This document shows, one piece after another, positions 46,995 through 55,565 of a stretch of 64,000 nucleotides of DNA. The stretch comes from Rhodococcus jostii NBRC 16295 (lineage in GTDB: Bacteria > Actinomycetota > Actinomycetes > Mycobacteriales > Mycobacteriaceae), in NCBI RefSeq assembly GCF_001894825.1, contig NZ_BCWY01000020.1, positions 62,001 to 126,000 of the forward strand. Direction: 5' to 3'. Within the stretch, counting starts at the first letter, position 1. Each line of letters opens with the position of its first letter. The notes below the pieces were generated by a model. The model was not told where the DNA came from, did no database searches, and saw only the letters and a program-made list of their open reading frames with translations. The position numbers and the translations under genes were made by a program.

Positions 46995-47894
46995 ATGGCC
47001 CCGCCCCCTGTTCTCATCGCGTCCCGCCCCGACCGCCTGCTCACCGCGCTCGCCCACGATGTCCCCGTGGTCTGCGGCATCGTCAACGTGACACCCGATT
47101 CGTTCTCCGACGGCGGCCGGTACCTCGACACGTCCGCGGCGGTCGAGCACGGACTGTCGCTCGTCGCGGAGGGCGCCGGACTTCTCGACGTCGGCGGTGA
47201 ATCGACGCGGCCGGGGTCGCGGCCACCGTCGGTCAGCGACGAGATCGACCGCGTGGTCCCCGTCATCGACGCACTCGCTCGCCGGACCGCTGTCCCCATC
47301 TCCGTCGACACGTCCCGCCCGGAGGTGATGCGGGAAGCGGTCGCCGCCGGCGCGACCCTGATCAACGACGTCCGCGCACTCCGTGTCCGGGGTGCCCTGC
47401 GCGCCGCCGCGGAACTGCAGGTCCCGGTGTGTCTGATGCACATGCAGGGCGACCCCGAGTCGATGCAGAAAGCCCCCACCTACACCGACGTGGTCGGCGA
47501 GGTCCGGCGATTCCTCGTCGCCCGCATCACGGCGTGTCTCGAAGCGGGCATACCGAGCTCGCACATCCTCGTCGACCCGGGATTCGGATTCGGCAAGTCC
47601 CTCACGCACAATCTCGAGTTGCTCTCGGAGCTGCACCAGATCGCCGACCTCGATCTGCCGGTCATGGCAGGGCTGTCGCGCAAGGGCATGGTGGGCGCGA
47701 TCACCGGACGCGACGTCGACCAGCGGCTCGCCGGGTCGGTCGCCGCCGCCCTCGTCGCGGCGCAGAACGGAGCGGCCGTGCTCCGCGTGCACGACGTCGC
47801 CGCGACCGTGGACGCGGTGTCCGTTCTCCGCGCGCTCGTATATCGTGGTCCCGCCCACTCCACTCCCGTGCCGAATCGAGCCTCCGCCCTGTGA
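46995..47894 (+). CDS. folP: Dihydropteroate synthase
   Basis: 299 residues. Signatures VCGIVNVTPDSFSDGGRYLD and LLDVGGESTRPGS, plus VPISVDTSRPEVMREAVAAGATLINDV, LVDPGFGFGK and GLSRKGMVGAITG cover all DHPS loops. It joins pABA to the pterin in folate synthesis. AAGGAG is 7 nt before the ATG. It follows the sarcosine oxidase operon in the same direction and overlaps pabC, so folate supply appears tied to this THF-demanding pathway. Confidence 0.9.
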   Translation: MAPPPVLIASRPDRLLTALAHDVPVVCGIVNVTPDSFSDGGRYLDTSAAVEHGLSLVAEGAGLLDVGGESTRPGSRPPSVSDEIDRVVPVIDALARRTAVPISVDTSRPEVMREAVAAGATLINDVRALRVRGALRAAAELQVPVCLMHMQGDPESMQKAPTYTDVVGEVRRFLVARITACLEAGIPSSHILVDPGFGFGKSLTHNLELLSELHQIADLDLPVMAGLSRKGMVGAITGRDVDQRLAGSVAAALVAAQNGAAVLRVHDVAATVDAVSVLRALVYRGPAHSTPVPNRASAL

Positions 47895-48565
47895 ACACCC
47901 CCGTGTCCGCCGCAGCCGGGCTCGCGACGATCGATGCCGGCGGGGTTCAGCTGGCTGATGCCCAGCTGATGGAGACGATGTATCACGATCCGCGGACCGG
48001 CCTGCGGCACGTGGAGCGTCACCTGCGACGTCTGGCCCGCTCCGCGGCCGTGCTCGGGTACGCGCTCCGGGAATCGGACGTCCGGAGCCGGCTCGCTCAG
48101 CGGCTGTCGGGCGTCGGAGCGGCCCGGGTCCGCGTGCGCTTGCACCGCGACGGTGGTGTGGACGTCGACGTCTTCGGGCCGCCGGTCGCGCCCGCCTCGG
48201 TGTCTCTCGTGCTCGACGACGAACCCGTCGACTCCCGGGACGTCCTCCTCGGTCACAAGACGACGTTGCGCGAGCGGTACGACCGCAGGCGCCGCCGCAA
48301 TCCCGGGGCCGACGACGTGGTGCTGGTCAACGAACTCGGGCACGTCACCGAGACCACGATCGCGAACCTCGCGGCCCGGATCGACGGCGTCTGGTGGACG
48401 CCGCCGTTGTCGTCGGGGTGCCTGCCGGGTGTCGAGCGGTCCTGGCAGCTCGACCGCGGGTCGATGCGCGAGCGCATTCTCACCCCGGCCGACGTCCTGG
48501 CCGCCGAAGCACTCGCCGTGACGAGTTCGCTCAAGGGCGTGCTGCCCGCGACCCTCCGGCCGTAG
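47891..48565 (+). CDS. pabC: Aminodeoxychorismate lyase-like class IV aminotransferase
   Basis: 224 residues from a GTG overlapping folP (GTGA). Class IV aminotransferase features: METMYHDPRTGLRHVERHLRRLARSA, PLP Lys in LLGHKTTLRERYDRRRR, VNELGHVTETTIANLAARIDG and SGCLPGVERSWQL. It is shorter than full ADC lyases (about 270), closer to the C-terminal module of PabB-PabC fusions. Pairing with folP supports release of pABA and pyruvate from aminodeoxychorismate; D-amino acid aminotransferase is a weaker alternative. Confidence 0.78.
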   Translation: MNTPVSAAAGLATIDAGGVQLADAQLMETMYHDPRTGLRHVERHLRRLARSAAVLGYALRESDVRSRLAQRLSGVGAARVRVRLHRDGGVDVDVFGPPVAPASVSLVLDDEPVDSRDVLLGHKTTLRERYDRRRRRNPGADDVVLVNELGHVTETTIANLAARIDGVWWTPPLSSGCLPGVERSWQLDRGSMRERILTPADVLAAEALAVTSSLKGVLPATLRP

Positions 48566-48598
48566 CCGCTTCGTTTCCGGACCTTCTCCAGATCCCTC

Positions 48599-48649
48599 TT
48601 GACCCACCTCGATACCTGACCTACCGTTATCACACAGACTGATATATCA
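48599..48649 (+). promoter_or_regulatory. Promoter of GcvH-like/sdaA unit with TGATATATCA operator
   Basis: TTGACC at 48599-48604, 17-nt spacer, TACCGT at 48622-48627, operator TGATATATCA at 48640-48649, 66 bp before the start codon. Confidence 0.65.
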
Positions 48650-48715
48650 ATATCCGATCTGTTGGATCCCACGCGAGGTCCGCGACCACAACGCCCGACT
48701 GTCAAAGGAAAAGGC

Positions 48716-49129
48716 ATGAGAGCTCGAAAGATTCCCTCGGATCGACGGTTCACGGCAATGCACAGCTGGCTGGCCCTCGCACCGGGACAGAACTTCTCCG
48801 ACTTTCCGCTCCGGGCCGGCGTCACGGACACGACCCTCGACGACGTCGAGGTGGTCGGGCTGGAACTTCCGGCGGTGCGCAGCACCATCGAGGCCGGCGC
48901 CCCCTGCGCCCTGGTGTGGTCGTCGGACCGCACTCCGATCACGATGTACGCACCGATCAGCGGACTCGTCACCCTCACGAACGCCGACGCCCTCGCGAAT
49001 CCGCAACTCGTCGCCGACGACCCGTTCCACCGGGGCTGGCTGTTCGCGGTCCTCCCCCTCCCGACGTCGTCCGCCTACGGACTCCTCACTCCCGCGCAAT
49101 ACGCCAACGAACTCAGCGAGGCGGTGTAA
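48716..49129 (+). CDS. GcvH-like protein without the lipoyl lysine
   Basis: 137 residues from the ATG at 48716 (AAAGGA upstream). The whole GcvH pattern is readable: MHSWLAL, AGVTDTTLDDVEVVGLELP, STIEAGAP, YAPISGLVTLTNADALANPQ, DDPFHRGWLF and a C-terminal LLTPAQYANEL. In glycine cleavage H proteins the swinging arm is attached to Lys in ESVKA; the aligned residues here are SSDRT, with Arg72 in place of the Lys. It cannot carry lipoate in the usual way. It lies 3 nt before sdaA under the shared operator. No gcvP or gcvT is nearby. Function unknown. Confidence 0.8.
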   Translation: MRARKIPSDRRFTAMHSWLALAPGQNFSDFPLRAGVTDTTLDDVEVVGLELPAVRSTIEAGAPCALVWSSDRTPITMYAPISGLVTLTNADALANPQLVADDPFHRGWLFAVLPLPTSSAYGLLTPAQYANELSEAV

Positions 49130-49132
49130 CCG

Positions 49133-50515
49133 ATGACCATCAGTGTGTTCGACCTGTTCTCCGTCGGTGTCGGTCCCTCGAGTTCCCACACCGTCGGGCC
49201 GATGCGCGCTGCCGCGAGGTTCGTCGCCGATCTCCGCGCGCTCGACGCGCTCGCCGACGTGGCCGATGTCCGCGTCGACCTGTACGGCTCCCTCGCGGCC
49301 ACTGGAGCGGGCCACGGCACGATGTCGGCGGTGCTGCTCGGACTCGAAGGGTATTTCCCGGAGAAGATCGAGACCGCCGAGATGGAACGGCGGCTCGAGG
49401 AGATGCGGACCACCCGCCGCGTCACGATCGGCGGATCGCATGGCGTCGCGCTGGCCGAGGACGAGATCGTCCTCCATCCGCTGACCATCCTGCCGTTGCA
49501 TCCGAACGGAATGACGATCACCGCCTTCGCCGCCGGGAGCGTCGAGATCCACAGCGAGACCTACTTTTCCGTCGGCGGCGGCTTCGTCGTCACCGAAGCG
49601 GAGAGCGCGGAGCCGCCGGCGGGCAGCAGCGGCGGCCTGTCGTTCGGGTCAGCGAAGGAACTCCTGGATCTCGCGGCCCGCCACGGCTACACCATCAGCG
49701 AGGTGATGCTCGAGTTCGAACGCGAACAGCGTCCGACCGCGGAGATCCACGAACGACTCCTCCACATTCGCGACGTCATGGTGGAATGCGAGAAGCGTGG
49801 GATATCCCGCGACGGGATCCTTCCCGGCGCTCTGCGCGTGCGGCGCCGCGCGCGGGACTGGTACCTGCGGCTGGATCAGGAAGACCCGCAACGAGATCCC
49901 GCCTTCGCCGAGGACTGGGTCAACCTCGTCGCGCTCGCCGTCAACGAGGAGAACGCGTCCGGCGGCCGGATCGTCACCGCGCCGACCAACGGCGCAGCGG
50001 GCATCATTCCCGCGGTGCTGCACTACGCCGTCCACTACACGCCGGCGGGGAGGGCGGATCCCGACGACACCGCGATCCGCTTCCTCCTGGCCGCCGGAGC
50101 GGTGGGGTCGCTGTACAAGGAGCGCGCATCGATCTCCGGCGCCGAGGTCGGTTGCCAGGGCGAGGTGGGGTCCGCGGCGTCCATGGCCGCTGCCGGGCTC
50201 GCCGAGATCCTCGGCGGCACCATCGAACAGGTGGAGAACGCCGCGGAGATCGCGATGGAGCACAGCCTCGGTCTCACCTGCGACCCCATCGAGGGTCTGG
50301 TGCAGATCCCCTGCATCGAACGCAATGCGATCTCGGCGGGCAAGGCCATCAACGCCGCTCGCATGGCTTTGCGCGGCGACGGCACCCATCGGGTCAGCCT
50401 CGATCAGGTGATCGAGACGATGCGCTCGACGGGTGCGGACATGCTGTCGAAGTACAAGGAAACGTCGACCGGCGGTCTGGCCGTCAACGTTCCGGTCAAC
50501 TATGTCGAGTGCTGA
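49133..50515 (+). CDS. sdaA: L-serine dehydratase (single-chain, [4Fe-4S])
   Basis: 460 residues. N-terminal domain [24 protein letters not shown], catalytic domain [52 protein letters not shown] and the cluster cysteines in [18 protein letters not shown]. It deaminates serine to pyruvate, the exit step of the choline-glycine chain. Starts 3 nt after the GcvH-like gene, so cotranscribed. Confidence 0.93.
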   Translation: MTISVFDLFSVGVGPSSSHTVGPMRAAARFVADLRALDALADVADVRVDLYGSLAATGAGHGTMSAVLLGLEGYFPEKIETAEMERRLEEMRTTRRVTIGGSHGVALAEDEIVLHPLTILPLHPNGMTITAFAAGSVEIHSETYFSVGGGFVVTEAESAEPPAGSSGGLSFGSAKELLDLAARHGYTISEVMLEFEREQRPTAEIHERLLHIRDVMVECEKRGISRDGILPGALRVRRRARDWYLRLDQEDPQRDPAFAEDWVNLVALAVNEENASGGRIVTAPTNGAAGIIPAVLHYAVHYTPAGRADPDDTAIRFLLAAGAVGSLYKERASISGAEVGCQGEVGSAASMAAAGLAEILGGTIEQVENAAEIAMEHSLGLTCDPIEGLVQIPCIERNAISAGKAINAARMALRGDGTHRVSLDQVIETMRSTGADMLSKYKETSTGGLAVNVPVNYVEC

Positions 50516-51201
50516 CGTGATCACCGACGAACTTCGGCTTCTGCCCGCCCGCGCCGCGCAGTTCATTCGGCGGCACCGCGACCTCGGAGACTCCGCACCC
50601 GAGACGGGCTTCTCCGTTCTCGAGGTCCTCGTGCACTGCGCGCCGGTCCGCGGTGACGCGTTCGTTGCGTTCCAGTTGCTGAGCCGGCGCGACCTGCCGG
50701 CGTCCGACATCCTGCAGCAGGACGTCCTGGACGACGCGCTCGCCGGGCTCGATTCGTTCGCGGTGACCGAACACGAATGTGAGGAGACGTTCGGCCCCAA
50801 CTGGCCGCAGGTGATGATGCACGCCGTCGACGCGGCAACAGTCCTGCACGAGCGCTTCGGAGAACTGCGGCAGCCGAGCGACGCCGTCGACAGTCGCCCG
50901 AGGCTCGCTGCCTGGATCTGCGCGCGATGCGGCCTGGGCGGCCGGACGGATCAAGTCCTGGTATCGCGCCCAGGACGCCGCCTGGGAACGGCGCCACATG
51001 GACGGGGTGACCCTGCGGGAGGACGAGCGGCTGTGCTCGGAACTCGCGACCGCGGTCCGTGATGCGGCTGCGGCGCTCGCGGTGGCGGATCTGGTCGGAA
51101 CGGACGACTTCACCGGCTCGCACTTCGAGACGCTGCTCGAGCCGTGGCGCGTCTGCTCACAGGAGGGAGCTAGTTCGCGGCCGCGAGCACTGCATCGGTG
51201 A
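50502..51201 (+). pseudogene. Unrecognised gene broken by a frameshift
   Basis: From ATG 50502 (inside the end of sdaA; GTG 50517 is an alternative) one frame reads a plausible soluble protein (LLPARAAQFIRRHRDLGD, GFSVLEVLVHCAPVRGDAF) to about residue 135. Between about 50900 and 50920 coding character shifts to another frame, reading ARDAAWAAGRIKSWYRAQD and HMDGVTLREDERLCSEL to the stop at 51201. Together they would make about 230 residues. I do not recognise the family. Confidence 0.5.
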
Positions 51202-51254
51202 ACGCCCGCGGCAGGCCCGGATGATCGTTCTCCCGCAGCGTCGTCGCCGTCCGC

Positions 51255-51332
51255 ACATGCACCCCTTCTGCGCAGACGCACCCCTATTCGGGCCCCAGAA
51301 GGGGTGCGTCTGCCGAAGAGGGGTGCGTCTCA
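51255..51332. repeat. Palindromic element A (four GCACCCC half-sites)
   Basis: Two left half-sites (51259-51270, 51272-51284) pair with two right half-sites: 51259-51270 with 51296-51307, and 51272-51284 with 51301-51313, perfect 12- and 13-bp stems that exclude each other. It matches element B at 51914-51995 without gaps at a constant 663-bp offset. It is the main content of the 318-bp gap 51202-51519. Confidence 0.7.
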
Positions 51333-51519
51333 GATCCAGCGGGTCGCGCGACTCCCGCTGTCATTCGGATGATCGACATCGGAGCTGCCTGAGTCACAGG
51401 ACCTTTCGGCCGCGGCTACCATCATCGGCAGACGGGATCCGAATCATGAAAGCGATGTCGCGAGGTGCATGTGCCGGTGATCCTGTCGAGGCCCGCCCCA
51501 CCCCTGAACGAGGTAGAAG

Positions 51520-51900
51520 ATGAAGGCTCGACGGTTCGTTCTCAGCGTCCTCGGTTGTGCCGCCATTTCGATGGCAGCCGCACCCTCCGCGCAGGCGGCG
51601 ACGATCTTCGACTTCCTTCCCCCGGAGATCGCGTCCCTGATTCCGAGCGGTTCGGCGGATGCGGTGAACCCCCTCCTGCCGCCCGCCCCGGCCGCCCCGG
51701 CACCGGCACCGCAGGTGGCACCGGCGCCGCAGGCCGCTCCCGCACCGCAGGCGGCTCCCGCTCCGCCGGCACCCGCACCGAGCGCCGGGTACAAGAACTG
51801 CACCGAGGCCCGCAACGCCGGTGTGACGCCGATCTACCGAGGCCAGGACGGCTACGCGTCGCACCTCGACCGCGACAACGACGGCATCGCCTGCGAGTAA
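51520..51900 (+). CDS. Exported Excalibur-domain (calcium-binding) protein
   Basis: 126 residues. Signal peptide of about 27 residues (MKARRFVLSVLGCAAISMAA, cleavage near AQA-A), a Pro/Ala-rich repeat linker at about 55-88, and a C-terminal Excalibur motif YKNCTEARNAGVTPIYRGQ then YASHLDRDNDGIACE. The DxDxDGxxCE core is the proposed calcium site. Located outside the membrane or in the cell wall. The gene is bracketed by two matching palindromic elements. Confidence 0.85.
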   Translation: MKARRFVLSVLGCAAISMAAAPSAQAATIFDFLPPEIASLIPSGSADAVNPLLPPAPAAPAPAPQVAPAPQAAPAPQAAPAPPAPAPSAGYKNCTEARNAGVTPIYRGQDGYASHLDRDNDGIACE

Positions 51901-51913
51901 CCCCGACCTACAC

Positions 51914-51995
51914 CCGCAGCCGCACCCCTTCTCCGCAGATGCACCCCATTTCGCGCACTAGAAGGGGTGCGGCTACCGAGAAGGGGTGCGTATCT
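51914..51995. repeat. Palindromic element B (copy of element A)
   Basis: Arms 51918-51932 and 51960-51974 form a perfect 15-bp stem; a further GCACCCC (51941) and a terminal GGGGTGCG (51983) align with element A at 663-bp offset. Lies directly after the Excalibur gene stop. Confidence 0.7.
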
Positions 51996-52107
51996 CACAA
52001 CGCCAGCCCCGACAGGGCCGGTGTGGCGATTCCCCGTGCGGCACGGTGCGTTCGGCACTATGTTCGGCGATGACGGTGGAGGTTTCTACGCGAGGGGGCA
52101 GTCCGGC

Positions 52108-52602
52108 ATGAGCAGGACACATTTCACGGCTCTGACACTGGGCACGGTGGCGCTGGCCGGGGGTGCCGCATTCGCCGCGGGCGCGGGCACCGCCACGGCG
52201 GACGCGCTCACCGAGATCAACGGCTGCAGAATCGTGGCGAATCCGACGCCCGAAGATCGTACGACGTGCCCCGGCGCTGATCTGAGTTTCGCGAATCTGG
52301 CCGGGGTGAACCTGAGCTTCGCCGACCTGTCGGGCGCGAACCTGAAGCGAGCGGATCTCACCGGCACCAACTTCGCTGCCGCGAATCTGTCGTACGCCGA
52401 TCTGAGCGACGCGAACATCACCAACACGAACTTCACGGACTCGCAGCGCAACGCCGTGATCCTGTACAGCACGGACATCGACATCTTCGGCACGATCATC
52501 GGGGACATGAACATCACCACCGAGCCCGAATGGTCGACCGAGGCGCACGAACGGGCACTCGCCTCGGTCGTCCCGGTGACACCGCCGGTCCAGTCCCCGT
52601 AA
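52108..52602 (+). CDS. Exported pentapeptide-repeat protein
   Basis: 164 residues from ATG 52108 (GAGGGGG about 9 nt upstream); an upstream ATG at 52060 would put unrelated residues before the signal peptide. Signal peptide MSRTHFTALTLGTVALAGGA through AFAAGAGTATADA. Residues about 60-110 hold around nine A(D/N)LxX repeats (ADLSFANLAGVNLSFADLSG), forming a right-handed quadrilateral helix. Two cysteines (GCRIV, TTCPG) may form a disulfide. Function unknown; not a typical gyrase-protecting Qnr length. Confidence 0.78.
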   Translation: MSRTHFTALTLGTVALAGGAAFAAGAGTATADALTEINGCRIVANPTPEDRTTCPGADLSFANLAGVNLSFADLSGANLKRADLTGTNFAAANLSYADLSDANITNTNFTDSQRNAVILYSTDIDIFGTIIGDMNITTEPEWSTEAHERALASVVPVTPPVQSP

Positions 52603-52669
52603 TCCATCCCTGATCCACCCCACCCGGGCTGCGCACTGCGCGGTCCGGGTTTTCGTATGCCTGCACCCC

Positions 52670-52719
52670 TTGACATTGGATACTGTCACTATCCATTATT
52701 AGATAGTACTGATATCCAA
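52670..52719. promoter_or_regulatory. Promoter with 44-bp dyad operator before DUF4188 gene
   Basis: TTGACA at 52670-52675 and CATTAT at 52694-52699 (18-nt spacing). Superimposed are two nested inverted repeats with the same centre (52697.5): TTGGATA/TATCCAA (52676-52682, 52713-52719) and ACTATC/GATAGT (52688-52693, 52702-52707). Typical of a dimer-pair repressor site (TetR, MarR or PadR type). No regulator gene is adjacent. Confidence 0.6.
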
Positions 52720-52735
52720 TGTAGGGAGGCATCCG

Positions 52736-53227
52736 ATGACGACGATCGAACCCGCCCGTTCGACGCACCATTACGACGGCGAACTGGTGGTCTTCCTGAT
52801 CGGGATGACCATCAACCGGCCGTGGCGACCGGACCTGTGGCTCCCGGCATTTCTGGCGATGCCGAGGATGCTGCGCGAGCTGTCGGAGGACCCCGATTCG
52901 GGCCTGATGGGCTACCGCCTGACGTTCGAGGGGCGCGGCCCGACAGTGATTCAGTACTGGAACTCCGTCGACAAGCTGTACGCCTATGCCAGCGACAGCC
53001 AAGCGAAGCATCGCCCGGCCTGGGCCGCCTTCAACAAGCGGGCCCGCAAGGCTCCCGGCGCGGTCGGTGTCTGGCACGAGACCTATCCGGTAGACCACGC
53101 CGAGTCGATCTACGTCGGTACCCCGGCAATGGGCCTGGCACGTGCCACCGAACGCGTACCCGTCACACAGAAGTTCAGCCGCGCCCGAGACCGGCTGTCC
53201 CGCAGCAGTAACTCCCACGAACACTGA
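52736..53227 (+). CDS. DUF4188 domain protein
   Basis: 163 residues; GGGAGG is 5 nt before the ATG. Conserved-looking parts are GELVVFLIGMTINRPWRPDLWLP, MPRMLRELSEDPDSGLMGY, VIQYWNSVDKLYAYA and GVWHETYPV, the pattern of DUF4188, a dimeric alpha-beta barrel-like family related to small monooxygenases. Activity unknown. It appears to form a unit with the DoxX-like gene under a strongly operator-bearing promoter, suggesting inducible detoxification (inference). Confidence 0.7.
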   Translation: MTTIEPARSTHHYDGELVVFLIGMTINRPWRPDLWLPAFLAMPRMLRELSEDPDSGLMGYRLTFEGRGPTVIQYWNSVDKLYAYASDSQAKHRPAWAAFNKRARKAPGAVGVWHETYPVDHAESIYVGTPAMGLARATERVPVTQKFSRARDRLSRSSNSHEH

Positions 53228-53242
53228 TCGATTCAGGAGAAG

Positions 53243-53776
53243 ATGATGGAACCCTTGATCGCCCTCGTCGCCGTCACTCTGGCACTGCTCGCCGCAGGCG
53301 CAGCGGGTGTGCGCCGGTTTCGACCGTGGCCCGTTGCCCTGCGGGGCGGACTCGCGGCCATGTTCACGCTGACCGGCATGGCCCACTTCGTCGGAATGCG
53401 AGCGGAACTCGTCGCCATGGTCCCGCCGGCTCTGCCGAATCCCGGACTGCTGGTGACCGTGACCGGTCTGCTCGAACTGGCCGGCGCCGCCGGACTGCTG
53501 ATCCGACGTACCGCGCCGTGGGCGGCAGGCTGCCTCACCGCACTGCTGATCCTGATGTTCCCGGCGAACGTGTACGCCGCCGTGGAAGGACTCTCGACGG
53601 GACCGTTCGAAGCCCTGATCCCCCGCACACTCCTGCAGATCGTCTTCCTGTCGGCGACTGTCGCCGTCGTGATCTCCTCTCTGCGAAGCCGTGCTACGGA
53701 ATCGCCCTCCGAAGCCCACTCGCCCTCAGCACCCGGCGTTGCACTCCTGCCCGCACCGCGTCCTCGGTCCCGATGA
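53243..53776 (+). CDS. DoxX-like membrane protein
   Basis: 177 residues with four hydrophobic segments (at about 5-22, 35-52, 70-90, 95-115) and a conserved LTGMAHFVGMRAELVAMVPPALP segment as in DoxX-like/DUF4260-type small membrane proteins. Starts 15 nt after the DUF4188 gene. ATG 53246 is an equal start. The C-terminal tail overlaps the end of recD on the other strand by 83 bp. Function unknown. Confidence 0.68.
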   Translation: MMEPLIALVAVTLALLAAGAAGVRRFRPWPVALRGGLAAMFTLTGMAHFVGMRAELVAMVPPALPNPGLLVTVTGLLELAGAAGLLIRRTAPWAAGCLTALLILMFPANVYAAVEGLSTGPFEALIPRTLLQIVFLSATVAVVISSLRSRATESPSEAHSPSAPGVALLPAPRPRSR

Positions 53777-55565
53777 TCCGCACGTGCTGTCGTGCGCGGG
53801 TGATCGCGGTGTACAGCAACTCGCGGGTCAGCAAAGAGGACGCCTCACCGGGAAGAACGACGGACACCGTGTCGTACTGACTGCCCTGACTGCGGTGAAT
53901 CGTCATCGCGTACACCGTCTGCACCGCGGAGAGATGCGTCGGATGAAACAGGAACGGTTCGTTGCCCCGCACGAAGGCGGCGACGAGTTCGTCGTCGTCA
54001 CGCCGCACGATCACCCCGGTGTCGCCGTTGTAGATCTTCGTTTCGTGATCATTGGCCGTCACCATCAGCGGCTGGCCCGGGTACCAGCGATCCGGGTCCA
54101 GCCGCTGCCCCGTCGCCTCCCCGACCCACTCCATCGCCTGCCGCGCCCACCGCTGCACGCCGTACGGACCTTCCCGGTGCGCACACAGCAGTCGGTGCTC
54201 CTCCGAATGCCGCAGTGCAGCAGCCGCATCGCCGGACTCCGCGGAGCGGGTAACCGCGGCGGCCGTGCCCACCACGTCCGACCGCAGTGCGTCCAGGTCG
54301 TCCGGATCGTGAAACGACACCTCGGGGGCACCGCCGCCGCGCAGGATCTCGATCACCCGGTCTTCGTCCCCGTCCCGCACCGCCACAGCCAGTGTCGCGA
54401 TGCCACCGCCGAACCGGCGTCCGCGGCTGAGCCGAACCACTCCGCCACGCAACCGGTCGCGTTCTCCGGTACTCAGCGACGCTTCGAGGGGGTCGTCCGC
54501 GGCCTCCAGGTCCGCTCCGACCACCCGCGCGAGCACAGGATTCTCGGTTCCCGACACCGGCCGCGCCACCAGATCCGCGAGAACCGCGCCCGCGTCGACG
54601 GACGTCAGCTGATCCGGATCGCCGACGAGCACCAAGTGGGTGTCGGGGCGGACGGCCTCGAGCAGCCGGCACATCATCGTCAACGACACCATCGACGTCT
54701 CGTCGACGACGATCACGTCGTAGGGCAGATGATTGTTCGCGTTGTAGCGGAACCTGCTGCCGCGCCCACGCTGCCACCCCAACAGCCGATGCAGCGTCAT
54801 CGCATTCAGGTCGGGCGGCAACCCGAGTGCGTCGGATTGCTCGTTCACCGCCTCCTGCAACCGCGCCGCGGCCTTGCCGGTGGGGGCGGCGAGCGCAATG
54901 CGCCGCGTCGGCCCCGGTTGCCTCGTCAGCAGCGCCAGCACCCGGGCGACGGTGTGCGTCTTGCCCGTTCCTGGTCCGCCGACCACCACCGACGTCCACT
55001 GTGTGGCGGCCACGGCGGCGGCGATCCGTTGCCGATCCGGTGACGGGGACGGCGTCTCGACGTCGTGCTGGTCGCGGAACAACGCGTCCAACCCGTCGCG
55101 CAGCGCCTGCTCGTCGACGAGGGGCTGCCCGACGGCACGCTGGTCGAGGACCCGCCGGATGGTCGCCTCCTGCCGGAAGTACCGGTCGAGGTAGAGCAGC
55201 CCGCCCTCCGCGGTGTCGACGAGCCGCAGCGGTCGCAGAGGCCCCTTCGAACCACCCGTGATCAGCGGGCTCCGGCGCAGCGCCTCGACGACGGTGTCGT
55301 CGTCCGGCCACGGCAGCGCGTCGAGGTCGACCTCGGACTCCTCGTCGACGGTCACCTCCCGGATCCGCGTCAGGTCCAGGCACACCGAACCGGCCCGCAC
55401 CGCGCGCACCGCCAGCGCCGTCGCCAGCACGACGTCTTCGGACGATTCGCCCCCGAGCGCCGACAACCGCAACGCGACGTGCACATCCGCGGCGGCGAGC
55501 ACCCCGGCCTCGTTGAAGATCCGCAGCCTTCCCTTGCCGCGCTGCGCCATCTGCACCTCGGTCAC
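53694..55565 (-). CDS. recD: Exodeoxyribonuclease V alpha subunit
   Basis: 623 residues from a GTG overlapping the recB stop (GTGA); ATG 55550 is an alternative. Superfamily 1B helicase motifs: Walker A GGPGTGKTHTVA at about residue 200, Walker B VVDETSMVSL, motif III LVLVGDPDQLTSVDAG, and C-terminal VYAMTIHRSQGSQYDTVSVVLP. It is the 5'-3' motor of RecBCD. Last gene of recC-recB-recD. Confidence 0.92.
   Translation of the reverse strand: MTEVQMAQRGKGRLRIFNEAGVLAAADVHVALRLSALGGESSEDVVLATALAVRAVRAGSVCLDLTRIREVTVDEESEVDLDALPWPDDDTVVEALRRSPLITGGSKGPLRPLRLVDTAEGGLLYLDRYFRQEATIRRVLDQRAVGQPLVDEQALRDGLDALFRDQHDVETPSPSPDRQRIAAAVAATQWTSVVVGGPGTGKTHTVARVLALLTRQPGPTRRIALAAPTGKAAARLQEAVNEQSDALGLPPDLNAMTLHRLLGWQRGRGSRFRYNANNHLPYDVIVVDETSMVSLTMMCRLLEAVRPDTHLVLVGDPDQLTSVDAGAVLADLVARPVSGTENPVLARVVGADLEAADDPLEASLSTGERDRLRGGVVRLSRGRRFGGGIATLAVAVRDGDEDRVIEILRGGGAPEVSFHDPDDLDALRSDVVGTAAAVTRSAESGDAAAALRHSEEHRLLCAHREGPYGVQRWARQAMEWVGEATGQRLDPDRWYPGQPLMVTANDHETKIYNGDTGVIVRRDDDELVAAFVRGNEPFLFHPTHLSAVQTVYAMTIHRSQGSQYDTVSVVLPGEASSLLTRELLYTAITRARQHVRIIGTEDAVRAGVQRRVLRASGLRRAIP

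Noticed and set aside
50496-51281. Minus-strand frame covering the broken gene after sdaA
   Set aside because: No domain, skewed Arg/Ala composition and no start signal; the plus strand carries better coding character in two frames.
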